Positions 1 through 5,875 of a stretch of 7,505 nucleotides of DNA are shown piece after piece. The notes below the pieces were generated by a model. That model saw only the letters and a program-made list of their open reading frames with translations. It searched no databases and had not been told where the DNA came from. The stretch spans positions 12,895-20,399 of the forward strand of contig DHAI01000120.1 of the NCBI GenBank assembly GCA_002397355.1, read 5' to 3'. Source of the stretch: Ruminococcaceae bacterium UBA4958. GTDB lineage: Bacteria; Bacillota; Clostridia; Oscillospirales; Acutalibacteraceae. Both the position numbers and the translations under genes were made by a program. Numbering within the stretch: position 1 is the stretch's first letter; the number at the start of each line of letters is the position of its first letter.

Positions 1-1
1 G

Positions 2-304
2 CAGACGGCGGACGGCAACCGGAGCTTTGAGGACGCCCTTCAGAGCAAAATGGACGGCGTTTCGGACGCGGTGCCGGGGGGAGTAAAAGTCGCGGCCATC
101 GTCGAAGACAAGACGCCCTCCACCCCCGTTTACGACCCCTCGAGCCCGGAGGCGGACGGGCAGGGCTACGTCCAGATGCCCAATGTGGATCCCGTGAAGG
201 AGATTCTGGACATGATGTCCGTTACAAGAGCCTACAGTGCAAATATTTCCGCGCTGAACGCCGTGAAAAACATGGCGGGCAAAGCGCTTGAAATTGGGAA
301 GTGA
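2..304 (+). CDS. flgC: Flagellar basal-body rod protein FlgC (3' end only)
   Basis: FlgC is one of the proximal rod proteins that build the drive shaft through the cell envelope after export by the flagellar type III system. Only the last 100 codons are here; the frame is open from base 2 and the start lies upstream of the window. The strongest evidence is the family's C-terminal signature GYVQMPNVDPVKEILDMM followed by SVTRAYSANISALNAVKNM, the helix that packs in the rod core and is shared by rod, hook and hook-associated proteins. An internal ATG at 50 is in frame but is not a credible start, because FlgC-like sequence continues upstream of it. The gene stops at 302-304, directly against fliE, the usual Bacillota arrangement. 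The identification is firm; length and N-terminus cannot be judged. Confidence 0.95.
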   Translation, partial: QTADGNRSFEDALQSKMDGVSDAVPGGVKVAAIVEDKTPSTPVYDPSSPEADGQGYVQMPNVDPVKEILDMMSVTRAYSANISALNAVKNMAGKALEIGK

Positions 305-309
305 TAGAA

Positions 310-621
310 ATGAGCACCATACCTCCCATTCAGAAAATCGCCCTTCCGGGGATCGAGGACCTTCTCGGGAAAACCGCCCAGGTTTCCGACGCTTCGGTCC
401 AGGTCCCGTTCCAGTCGCTTTTCCAGGACGCGGTCGGCGACGTGATGCAGACCGGGGCAGCCAAGGACGGCGAAGTGGAAAAAATCGTTACCGGCCAGAC
501 CGACAACCTGCACGACGCCGTAATCGCCTCCCAGAAATTCAGCCTTTCCGTGGATCTCCTGGTCCAGCTTCGCAATAAGGCGCTCGACGCGTATAAGGAG
601 ATCATGCAGATCGGCGTTTGA
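310..621 (+). CDS. fliE: Flagellar hook-basal body complex protein FliE
   Basis: FliE is the small adapter that joins the FliF ring and export gate to the proximal rod. From ATG 310 it is 103 aa, the normal family size. The conserved C-terminal half is clear: FQSLFQDAVGDVM, then a GQTDNLHDAVIASQKFSLS segment matching the family's G-x-x-x-x-LH-x-x-x-I-A pattern, and a terminal VQLRNKALDAYKEIMQI helix. The start is uncertain. GTG 301 overlaps the flgC stop by four bases (GTGA), a classic coupling arrangement, but has no SD at a useful distance. ATG 310 has a GGGAAG stretch (296-301) about 8 bases upstream, so I prefer it. The choice changes only three residues. A 35-base gap follows before fliF. 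Confidence 0.95.
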   Translation: MSTIPPIQKIALPGIEDLLGKTAQVSDASVQVPFQSLFQDAVGDVMQTGAAKDGEVEKIVTGQTDNLHDAVIASQKFSLSVDLLVQLRNKALDAYKEIMQIGV

Positions 622-632
622 GGGGATTTTTC

Positions 633-640
633 GGAAAGGA
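633..640 (+). promoter_or_regulatory. Distant Shine-Dalgarno candidate for fliF
   Basis: GGAAAGGA is the only clear purine-rich SD-like element before fliF, but it ends 16 bases upstream of ATG 657, well beyond the usual 5-10. The bases in between (GCGGAAACGG at the end) offer only a poor match. An in-frame stop at 645-647 excludes a start nearer to the SD. Confidence 0.4.
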
Positions 641-656
641 CGGTTAGCGGAAACGG

Positions 657-2282
657 ATGGCGAATGAAAAGATCAGCAAATACATCGACCCGATCAAGAA
701 CTCCTGGAAGAAGCTGTCGAAGAGGACGCACCGGGTGATAGGCATTGTTTTCATCGGCATTCTGGCGCTTGCCGTCACGCTCGGCCTGCTGGTGAACCAG
801 ACGAAGTACGTGGTGCTTTATCCCGGCCTTGGCCACGACGAAGCGGTTGAGGTGATGACGGAATTGAAAGACTCCGGCGTCAGCTACAAGGAGGACAACG
901 GCACGATCTATGTGCCGAGCGACCAGGAAAACGCCCTGCGCATGCAGCTCGCGAACGAGGGGCACCCCAAGACCGCGCCGAATTACGACTATTTCACCGG
1001 AAACGTCAACGCGATGACGACAGACCGCGAAGAGAAGGTCATCGAAAAATACCAGCTCAACCAGCGGCTGGAGGCCGTGATCAAAACGCTGGACCCGATC
1101 GACAACGCATACGTCACCATCAGCCTGCCGGACGACAGCGGCTATGTCCTCGACGACGACAAGGAAACGGCGACCGCTTCCGTCACCCTGAAGGTCGGTT
1201 CGGGGAAATCCCTTTCCGACAAGCAGGTGAGCGGAATCAAGCAGCTGGTTTCCAAAAGCGTCCCCAACCTGACGGCGGACAACGTGTCCGTCATCGACGC
1301 CGCGAGCGGGGAGGAGCTTTCCGCTCAGGGCGGCGATTCCGAGGGCTCCACGCGGATGGATCTGACGGAATTCAAGCTGAAGGTGGAAAAACAGTACGAG
1401 GACAGCATCCAGAAAAAGGTCCTCAACATCCTTTCGCCCCAGTACGGCGAAGAAAACGTCAAGGTCAGCGTGACCAGCAAGATGGACCTCGACAAAAGGA
1501 TCCGGGATATTGTCACCTATCAGCCCACGACGAGCGACGACAAGGGAATCGTCAACAAGTCGAGCGAGTCGACCCAGACCACGAGAGACGGTTCGGAGGC
1601 CGGCGGAGTGGCCGGGGCGGAAAGCAACACGGACGTTTCCTCCGGCACGACGACTTATCCCGGCGTCACCGTGAGCGGGAACACGATCACGACCAAGGAC
1701 AGCAAATCGTACGAGTATTTCGTGAGCAAAGTGGAGGAGCAGGTCCAGAGCGACGCCGCGGACCTCGACGACCTGACGGTTTCCGTCCTGATCAACGCCG
1801 CCGCGATGACGGACGGGCAGAAGCAGAGCATCGCCGATTCCGTCGCCGTTGCGGCCGGCGGCCTGAAGCCGGAGAAGGTCAACGTCAGGAACGGTGAATT
1901 CATCACGAAGGAAGCGCAGGCCAACGCGGAGCCGGCATCCCTTTTGCCCGTGAAGCTGTCAAAGCAGACGGTCGCCGTCGCGGCGGCCGGACTTCTTCTC
2001 GTGATCCTCCTGGTTGCGGTGGGCGCCGTTTCCCACAGTCGCAAGGCGCGCAAGCGCAAGGAACTGATGAAACAGCTGGGCGCGGAGGAGCACCCGGCCG
2101 AAAAAGTGCAGAAGAGCGCCGCGCCGGCCGTGCAGACCGAATCCATCGCGGAGAAGCGCAGCACCATGGACGAGAAGGAGCAGCAGGTGAAAAAAGACCT
2201 GCAGGACTTTTCCGGCAAGAACCCGGAGATCGTCGCTCAGCTCATCAGAAGCTGGCTGAGAGGGGACGACCACCATGCCTAG
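657..2282 (+). CDS. fliF: Flagellar MS-ring protein FliF
   Basis: FliF forms the membrane-embedded MS ring that houses the export gate and carries the C ring. At 541 aa it has normal length. Visible parts in order: a basic cytoplasmic N-tail; TM1 at about residues 27-47; the ring-building YscJ/FliF region starting near YVVLYPGLGHDEA (51-63), with the IYVPSDQENALRMQLANEG stretch; a Ser/Thr/Gly-rich loop around residues 300-345, typical of the beta-collar insertion; TM2 at 439-458; a basic stop-transfer segment (SRKARKRK); and a charged cytoplasmic tail ending in NPEIVAQLIRSWL (522-534), the FliG-binding motif. ATG 657 is the only reasonable start because an in-frame TAG lies at 645-647. The last 8 bases overlap fliG, suggesting coupled translation of these two partner proteins. 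Confidence 0.98.
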   Translation: MANEKISKYIDPIKNSWKKLSKRTHRVIGIVFIGILALAVTLGLLVNQTKYVVLYPGLGHDEAVEVMTELKDSGVSYKEDNGTIYVPSDQENALRMQLANEGHPKTAPNYDYFTGNVNAMTTDREEKVIEKYQLNQRLEAVIKTLDPIDNAYVTISLPDDSGYVLDDDKETATASVTLKVGSGKSLSDKQVSGIKQLVSKSVPNLTADNVSVIDAASGEELSAQGGDSEGSTRMDLTEFKLKVEKQYEDSIQKKVLNILSPQYGEENVKVSVTSKMDLDKRIRDIVTYQPTTSDDKGIVNKSSESTQTTRDGSEAGGVAGAESNTDVSSGTTTYPGVTVSGNTITTKDSKSYEYFVSKVEEQVQSDAADLDDLTVSVLINAAAMTDGQKQSIADSVAVAAGGLKPEKVNVRNGEFITKEAQANAEPASLLPVKLSKQTVAVAAAGLLLVILLVAVGAVSHSRKARKRKELMKQLGAEEHPAEKVQKSAAPAVQTESIAEKRSTMDEKEQQVKKDLQDFSGKNPEIVAQLIRSWLRGDDHHA

Positions 2283-3285
2283 TCAGCAGAAATGCACCGC
2301 CGCGCAAAAGGCGGCCGCCGTCATCATCGCGCTGGGAACCGACAGCGCCTCCAGGATTTACAAGTACCTGAGGGAAGACGAGGTGGAGCAGCTCACGCTG
2401 GAGATCGCCCGGATGTCCCGGCTGGACTCCAAGGAGCTCGACGGCATCCTCGACGATTTCTACCAGCTCTGCCTGACGCAGAAGGTCGTGACCGAAGGCG
2501 GGGCGGAGTATGCGCGCAGCGTCCTCGAAAAAGCGTACGGGGCCCAGCAGGCGACTTCCCTTTTGAACCGGGTCACGAAGTCCCTCCGCTCGAAGGCGTT
2601 CGAATTCCTGCGAAAGGCCGATTACAAAAACCTTCTCACCATGATCCAGAACGAGCACCCCCAGACGATCGCCCTGATCCTTTCCTATGCGAACCCGGAC
2701 CAGGCCGCCACGGTGATCGCGGAGCTGCCGAAAGAGAAGCAGGTGGACGTGGTTCAGCGCATTGCGACCATGGACCGCGCTTCGCCCGAAGTGATCCACA
2801 TCGTGGAAAACAATCTCGCCGCGAAATTTTCCAATGTCCTTTCCATCGACTTCACGAAGTTCGGCGGAGTCAGCTATGTCGCCGACATCATGAACAACAT
2901 GGACCGCGGCAACGAGAAGTACATTTTCGACGAGCTGAACCGCAGGGACGCGGAGCTTTCCGAGGACATCAGGAAGAAGATGTTCGTCTTCGAGGATATT
3001 TCCTCCATGGACGACATGTCCATCCAGCGTTTCCTCAGGGAGGTGGATTCCAAAGACCTTGTGTTCGCCCTCAAGGGAGCAAACCAGGAGGTTGCGGATG
3101 TCATCTTCAAGAACATGTCGAAGCATATGACGGAAATCGTCCAGTCGGATCTCGAGTATACCCATAACGTCCGTCTCCGGGACGTTGAGGACGCTCAGCA
3201 GCGCATCGTCGGCGTAATCCGGCGTCTGGAAAACGAAGGAGAACTGGTCATCTCCAAGGGCGGGAAGGATGAGATCATTGAGTAG
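2275..3285 (+). CDS. fliG: Flagellar motor switch protein FliG
   Basis: FliG is the rotor protein that links FliF to FliM and receives torque from the stator. At 336 aa it is full length. The N-terminal FliF-binding domain covers about residues 5-105. The middle domain contains the diagnostic EHPQTIALIL motif (from 127) and runs to about 190. A FGGVSYVADIMNNMDR segment opens the C-terminal domain, followed by MFVFEDI (236-242), SIQRFLREVDSKDLVFALKGA (249-269) and RLRDVEDAQQRIVGVIRRL near the end. ATG 2275 has a good SD (AGAGGGG, about 2259-2265) inside fliF. Oddly, the torque-helix charge cluster is altered: K267 and R300 align with E. coli K264 and R297, but H284 and S291 stand where E. coli has R281 and D288; D292 matches D289. 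The usual GPVR is HNVR (297-300). The gene overlaps fliH. Confidence 0.98.
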   Translation: MPSQQKCTAAQKAAAVIIALGTDSASRIYKYLREDEVEQLTLEIARMSRLDSKELDGILDDFYQLCLTQKVVTEGGAEYARSVLEKAYGAQQATSLLNRVTKSLRSKAFEFLRKADYKNLLTMIQNEHPQTIALILSYANPDQAATVIAELPKEKQVDVVQRIATMDRASPEVIHIVENNLAAKFSNVLSIDFTKFGGVSYVADIMNNMDRGNEKYIFDELNRRDAELSEDIRKKMFVFEDISSMDDMSIQRFLREVDSKDLVFALKGANQEVADVIFKNMSKHMTEIVQSDLEYTHNVRLRDVEDAQQRIVGVIRRLENEGELVISKGGKDEIIE

Positions 3286-4042
3286 CGTCATTAAATCTTA
3301 TCAGTACGGCCGCGTTTCAGCCCCGGAAGCGGGTGCCCGCCCGGGCGCGGGGGAGGGGCAGGGAACAAGTTCCGCCGACGGCGCGTTCCTGATGGCCCGG
3401 CAGATAGTCGCCGCGGCGCAGGAATACAGGATCCGCGTCGGCAGGGAGACCGCGGAAGAGAGCCGGCGGGAGTACGAGCAGGCGCGCCGGCGCGGCTACC
3501 GGGAAGGATTCGCCCAGGGCGTTTCGGAGGGCAAAAAATCGGGCGCGGAAGAGGGCAAAAAGTCAGGCTATGAGGAAGGGGTCGAAAAGGCGGAAGCCGA
3601 AAACCGCAAAACCATGGGCGAGCTTTCCCGGATGGTGGAAGCTGTTGAAAAGGACAAGACGGATATCCTGCGGAAATTCGAGGACGGGATCGAAGAGCTT
3701 GCCTTTGCGATGGCCAGAGCCGTCCTGAAACGGGAGCTGTCCCTCGACGAGGATGCGCTCCGCTCCATCATCTTATCCGCCGCGGACTCCTACCGCAACC
3801 AGGCGTGGGTGCGCATCCGCGTTTCCGAGAAGGACGCCGGCGTTTTGCTGAGGCCGGACAAGAGCATCGCCGAGGACCTGAAAAACGTTTCCGGCAGCGT
3901 AAAAGTCATTCCGGTGCCCGATATGGAGGACGGAAGCTGCGTCATCGAAATGCCGGATCAGGTGATCGACGCGGGAATCGGCAGCCAGCTCCGCAAGCTG
4001 GAAGACGCCGTGGAATCGGCCGGCCGCGTCAGGGCCGGCTGA
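3269..4042 (+). CDS. fliH: Flagellar export ATPase regulator/stator FliH
   Basis: FliH dimers hold the FliI ATPase, keep it in check before docking and tether it to the C ring. The 257 aa product is somewhat longer than well-known FliH proteins (roughly 210-235). The N-terminus SSVIKSYQYGR resembles Bacillota FliH starts and is followed by a Gly/Ala-rich linker (about 18-38). Next comes a charged helical region with eight glycines spaced exactly every four residues (76, 80, 84, 88, 92, 96, 100, 104), the GxxxG ladder characteristic of FliH. A coiled coil follows (about 105-135), then a C-terminal domain like the peripheral-stalk E subunit of V-type ATPases (about 140-250), with motifs AFAMARAVLKREL and VIPVPDMEDGSCVIEM. 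ATG 3269 overlaps fliG by 17 bases. TTG 3278 is a rival start with better SD spacing (GGAAGGA 3263-3269) and would give 254 aa. Confidence 0.93.
   Translation: MRSLSSVIKSYQYGRVSAPEAGARPGAGEGQGTSSADGAFLMARQIVAAAQEYRIRVGRETAEESRREYEQARRRGYREGFAQGVSEGKKSGAEEGKKSGYEEGVEKAEAENRKTMGELSRMVEAVEKDKTDILRKFEDGIEELAFAMARAVLKRELSLDEDALRSIILSAADSYRNQAWVRIRVSEKDAGVLLRPDKSIAEDLKNVSGSVKVIPVPDMEDGSCVIEMPDQVIDAGIGSQLRKLEDAVESAGRVRAG
3494..3580 (+). repeat. GxxxG-encoding repeat tract in fliH
   Basis: This segment encodes FliH residues 76-104 with glycine at every fourth position, eight in a row. Within it, two 18-base units at 3527-3544 and 3551-3568 are direct repeats matching at 16 of 18 positions; both encode EGKKSG, and both differences are silent third-position changes. 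The period of the pair is 24 bases, or two GxxxG steps. Confidence 0.85.
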
Positions 4043-4061
4043 GGCGCCGAAGGAGAATCGT

Positions 4062-5363
4062 ATGGTGGATTTCAGAGCTGCGTGCGATATCGTTGCAAAG
4101 CTGGACCCGCTCTGCTATCGGGGCAAGGTGAAAAACATCGTCGGCATGATGATCGAGGTGACGGGCCTTGACGCGAAGGTCGGCGACATCTGCGTCATCC
4201 GGGGCGGGTCGGGGGACGGGGACGTCACGGCGGAAGCGGTGGGCTTCCGCGACGGCGACGTGCTGCTCATGGCCTACGGCGACGTCCGGGGCGTGGGGCC
4301 GGGCAGCGTGGTGGAGTCCACCGGACACAAGCTGCGCGTCCCGGTCGGGGATTTCCTCGTGGGGAGGACGGTGGACGCCACGGGGAACCCGATTGACGGG
4401 CTCGGGCCGTTCGACGCGCCGGAGTACCGCGACATCGGCGCCCGCTACATCAACCCGCTCGAGCGCCCGAGAATCGACACCTGCCTGCATTTCGGCATCA
4501 AGGCGATCGACGGGATGCTCACCATCGGAAAAGGGCAGAGGATGGGAATCTTCGCGGGCAGCGGGGTGGGCAAAAGCACCCTGATGGGGATGATCGCGAA
4601 AAACGTCAAATCCGACCTCAACGTGATCGCACTGGTCGGCGAAAGGGGCCGCGAGGTCAAGGAATTCATCGAGAAGGACCTCGGAAAGGAGGGGCTCGCG
4701 CGTTCCGTGCTCGTCGTCGCAACCTCCGACCAGCCGGCCATGTTCCGCGTGAAATGCGCGTCCGTGGCAACGTCCATCGCGGAGTATTTCCGTGACCGCG
4801 GCAGGGACGTGCTGCTGATGATGGATTCCCTGACGAGGTTCGCAATGGCGCAGCGGGAGATCGGCCTGGCCGCCGGGGAGCCGCCCATCGCGCGGGGCTA
4901 CACCCCGTCCATTTACGCGGAACTGCCGAAGCTTCTGGAAAGGAGCGGGAATTTCAGGACCGGCTCCATCACGGGCATCTATACGGTGCTCGTCGAGGGC
5001 GACGATACGAACGAGCCGATTTCCGATACCGTCCGCGGCATCCTGGACGGGCACATCGTCCTCACGCGCTCCCTCGCGAGCCGGAACCACTACCCGGCGA
5101 TCGACATCAACCAGAGCGTCTCGAGGCTGATGACGGACATCACGACGAAGGAGCATCAGACGGCCGCCGCCAAGATCCGGGACCTTTTGTCCGTATACGA
5201 CCAGAACCGCGACCTGATTTCCATCGGAGCCTACAAGCCGGGGATGAACCGAAGGCTCGACGAGGCGGTCAAAAAAATCGACGCGGTAGACGGCTTCCTC
5301 ACGCAGAAAGTCGACGAATCGTTTCCCTTTGAGCAAACGGAATCCATGATGCGGGAGATATGA
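4062..5363 (+). CDS. fliI: Flagellum-specific ATPase FliI
   Basis: FliI is the F1/V1-like ATPase that hydrolyses ATP at the base of the flagellar export apparatus, dissociating chaperones and helping load substrates. It is 433 aa, the normal size. An N-terminal beta-barrel (about 15-95) precedes the catalytic domain. All key motifs are intact: Walker A AGSGVGKST (165-173), GERGREV with the catalytic Glu at 194, Walker B DVLLMMD (249-255) followed by SLTRFAMAQRE, and the ATPase alpha/beta signature PAIDINQSVS (345-354). The C-terminal helical domain (about 370-433) contains the export-ATPase type TKEHQTAAAKIRDLLSVY. The start ATG 4062 is set by an AAGGAGA SD at about 4050-4056. The gene lies 19 bases after fliH and one base before fliJ, so the three subunits of the soluble export complex are made together. 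Confidence 0.98.
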   Translation: MVDFRAACDIVAKLDPLCYRGKVKNIVGMMIEVTGLDAKVGDICVIRGGSGDGDVTAEAVGFRDGDVLLMAYGDVRGVGPGSVVESTGHKLRVPVGDFLVGRTVDATGNPIDGLGPFDAPEYRDIGARYINPLERPRIDTCLHFGIKAIDGMLTIGKGQRMGIFAGSGVGKSTLMGMIAKNVKSDLNVIALVGERGREVKEFIEKDLGKEGLARSVLVVATSDQPAMFRVKCASVATSIAEYFRDRGRDVLLMMDSLTRFAMAQREIGLAAGEPPIARGYTPSIYAELPKLLERSGNFRTGSITGIYTVLVEGDDTNEPISDTVRGILDGHIVLTRSLASRNHYPAIDINQSVSRLMTDITTKEHQTAAAKIRDLLSVYDQNRDLISIGAYKPGMNRRLDEAVKKIDAVDGFLTQKVDESFPFEQTESMMREI

Positions 5364-5364
5364 G

Positions 5365-5808
5365 ATGAAAAAGTTTGTTTTCACCTTGGAAAAGGTCCTG
5401 AATTACAAGCGCCAGGTGCTGGAAGAGGAAAAAAACGAGATGGCGGGGCTCCAGTCGAAGCTGCGCGCGCTGGAGGGAGAGATCTTCGCACTGGAGTCGC
5501 GCTCCGGGGAACTGGACCGCGAACTCGCCCTCCGCCTGCGGGGAGGGGTCGCCACGCGGGAAGCGTCTTCGTGCAAAGACTACCAGGACGAGCTGATCCG
5601 GAAAATCCGGATGCTTCTGCGGGAAAAAGGACTCCTCCTGGAATCCATCGCGCAGAAGAGGCGGGAGATCATCCGGATGAACGGGGACATCTCCGGGCTG
5701 GAAAGGCTCAGGGACAGGCAGTGGAGCGATTACCGGAAGCTGTGCGGGAAAGAGCAGGAGCGCGCCGTGGAGGAATTCGTTGGCAGGGCGCGCTGCTCCG
5801 CGGGCTGA
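5365..5808 (+). CDS. fliJ: Flagellar export protein FliJ
   Basis: FliJ is the central-stalk-like subunit of the export ATPase: a two-helix coiled coil that inserts into the FliI hexamer and contacts the FlhA gate. The product is 147 aa, typical for the family. It opens with the characteristic KKFVFTLEKVLNYKRQVLEE and consists of two long charged heptad-like helices (about 5-58 and 68-140) around a short turn region (LRGGVATREASS, about 58-69). The C-terminal pattern with a run of Arg/Lys, a Tyr, and EEFVGRA fits FliJ. The start ATG 5365 follows the fliI stop by one base and has a GGGAG SD (5353-5357) in the end of fliI. The sequence family is poorly conserved, so position after fliI is important support. 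No ylxF/motE gene follows, unlike in B. subtilis. Confidence 0.94.
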   Translation: MKKFVFTLEKVLNYKRQVLEEEKNEMAGLQSKLRALEGEIFALESRSGELDRELALRLRGGVATREASSCKDYQDELIRKIRMLLREKGLLLESIAQKRREIIRMNGDISGLERLRDRQWSDYRKLCGKEQERAVEEFVGRARCSAG

Positions 5809-5875
5809 TTCACGGTCCCGGTTTCCCCTGCTTGGCAATCTATCGTCTATTTCAGAGAAGGAGGTGGGTCACAAA
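5809..5875 (+). other. Intergenic gap between fliJ and fliK
   Basis: This 67-base gap is the longest non-coding stretch in the window and more AT-rich than its surroundings around 5835-5857. I see no rho-independent hairpin. TTGGCA at 5832-5837 resembles a -35 box, but no -10 element stands 16-18 bases downstream, and no sigma-D type promoter is apparent. It appears to serve as a leader carrying the fliK SD. Confidence 0.7.
5858..5865 (+). promoter_or_regulatory. Strong Shine-Dalgarno site of fliK
   Basis: AAGGAGGT is a full match to the anti-SD of 16S rRNA, the best in the window. Spacing is 10 bases to ATG 5876 and 13 to ATG 5879. It decides the fliK start, ruling out the longer in-frame reading from ATG 5780 inside fliJ. 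Confidence 0.85.

Noticed and set aside
2245..3291. A 348-codon open frame on the - strand covering fliG almost exactly
   Set aside because: It is a mirror of a GC-rich gene whose codon choice avoids antisense stops. The translation is rich in His, Arg, Leu and Val with no recognisable domain, while the + strand encodes a textbook FliG.
4029..5384. A 451-codon open frame on the - strand covering fliI
   Set aside because: Same shadow effect: composition is Arg/His/Asp-rich without motifs, and the + strand holds intact FliI with all ATPase motifs.
5832..5850. TTGGCA in the fliJ-fliK gap as a possible -35 promoter box
   Set aside because: No plausible -10 box lies 16-18 bases downstream and no flagellar sigma-factor consensus is visible.
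5780..5875. N-terminal extension of fliK from an ATG inside fliJ
   Set aside because: It would overlap fliJ, has no good SD, and adds 32 residues unlike FliK. The full AAGGAGGT at 5858-5865 points to ATG 5876.
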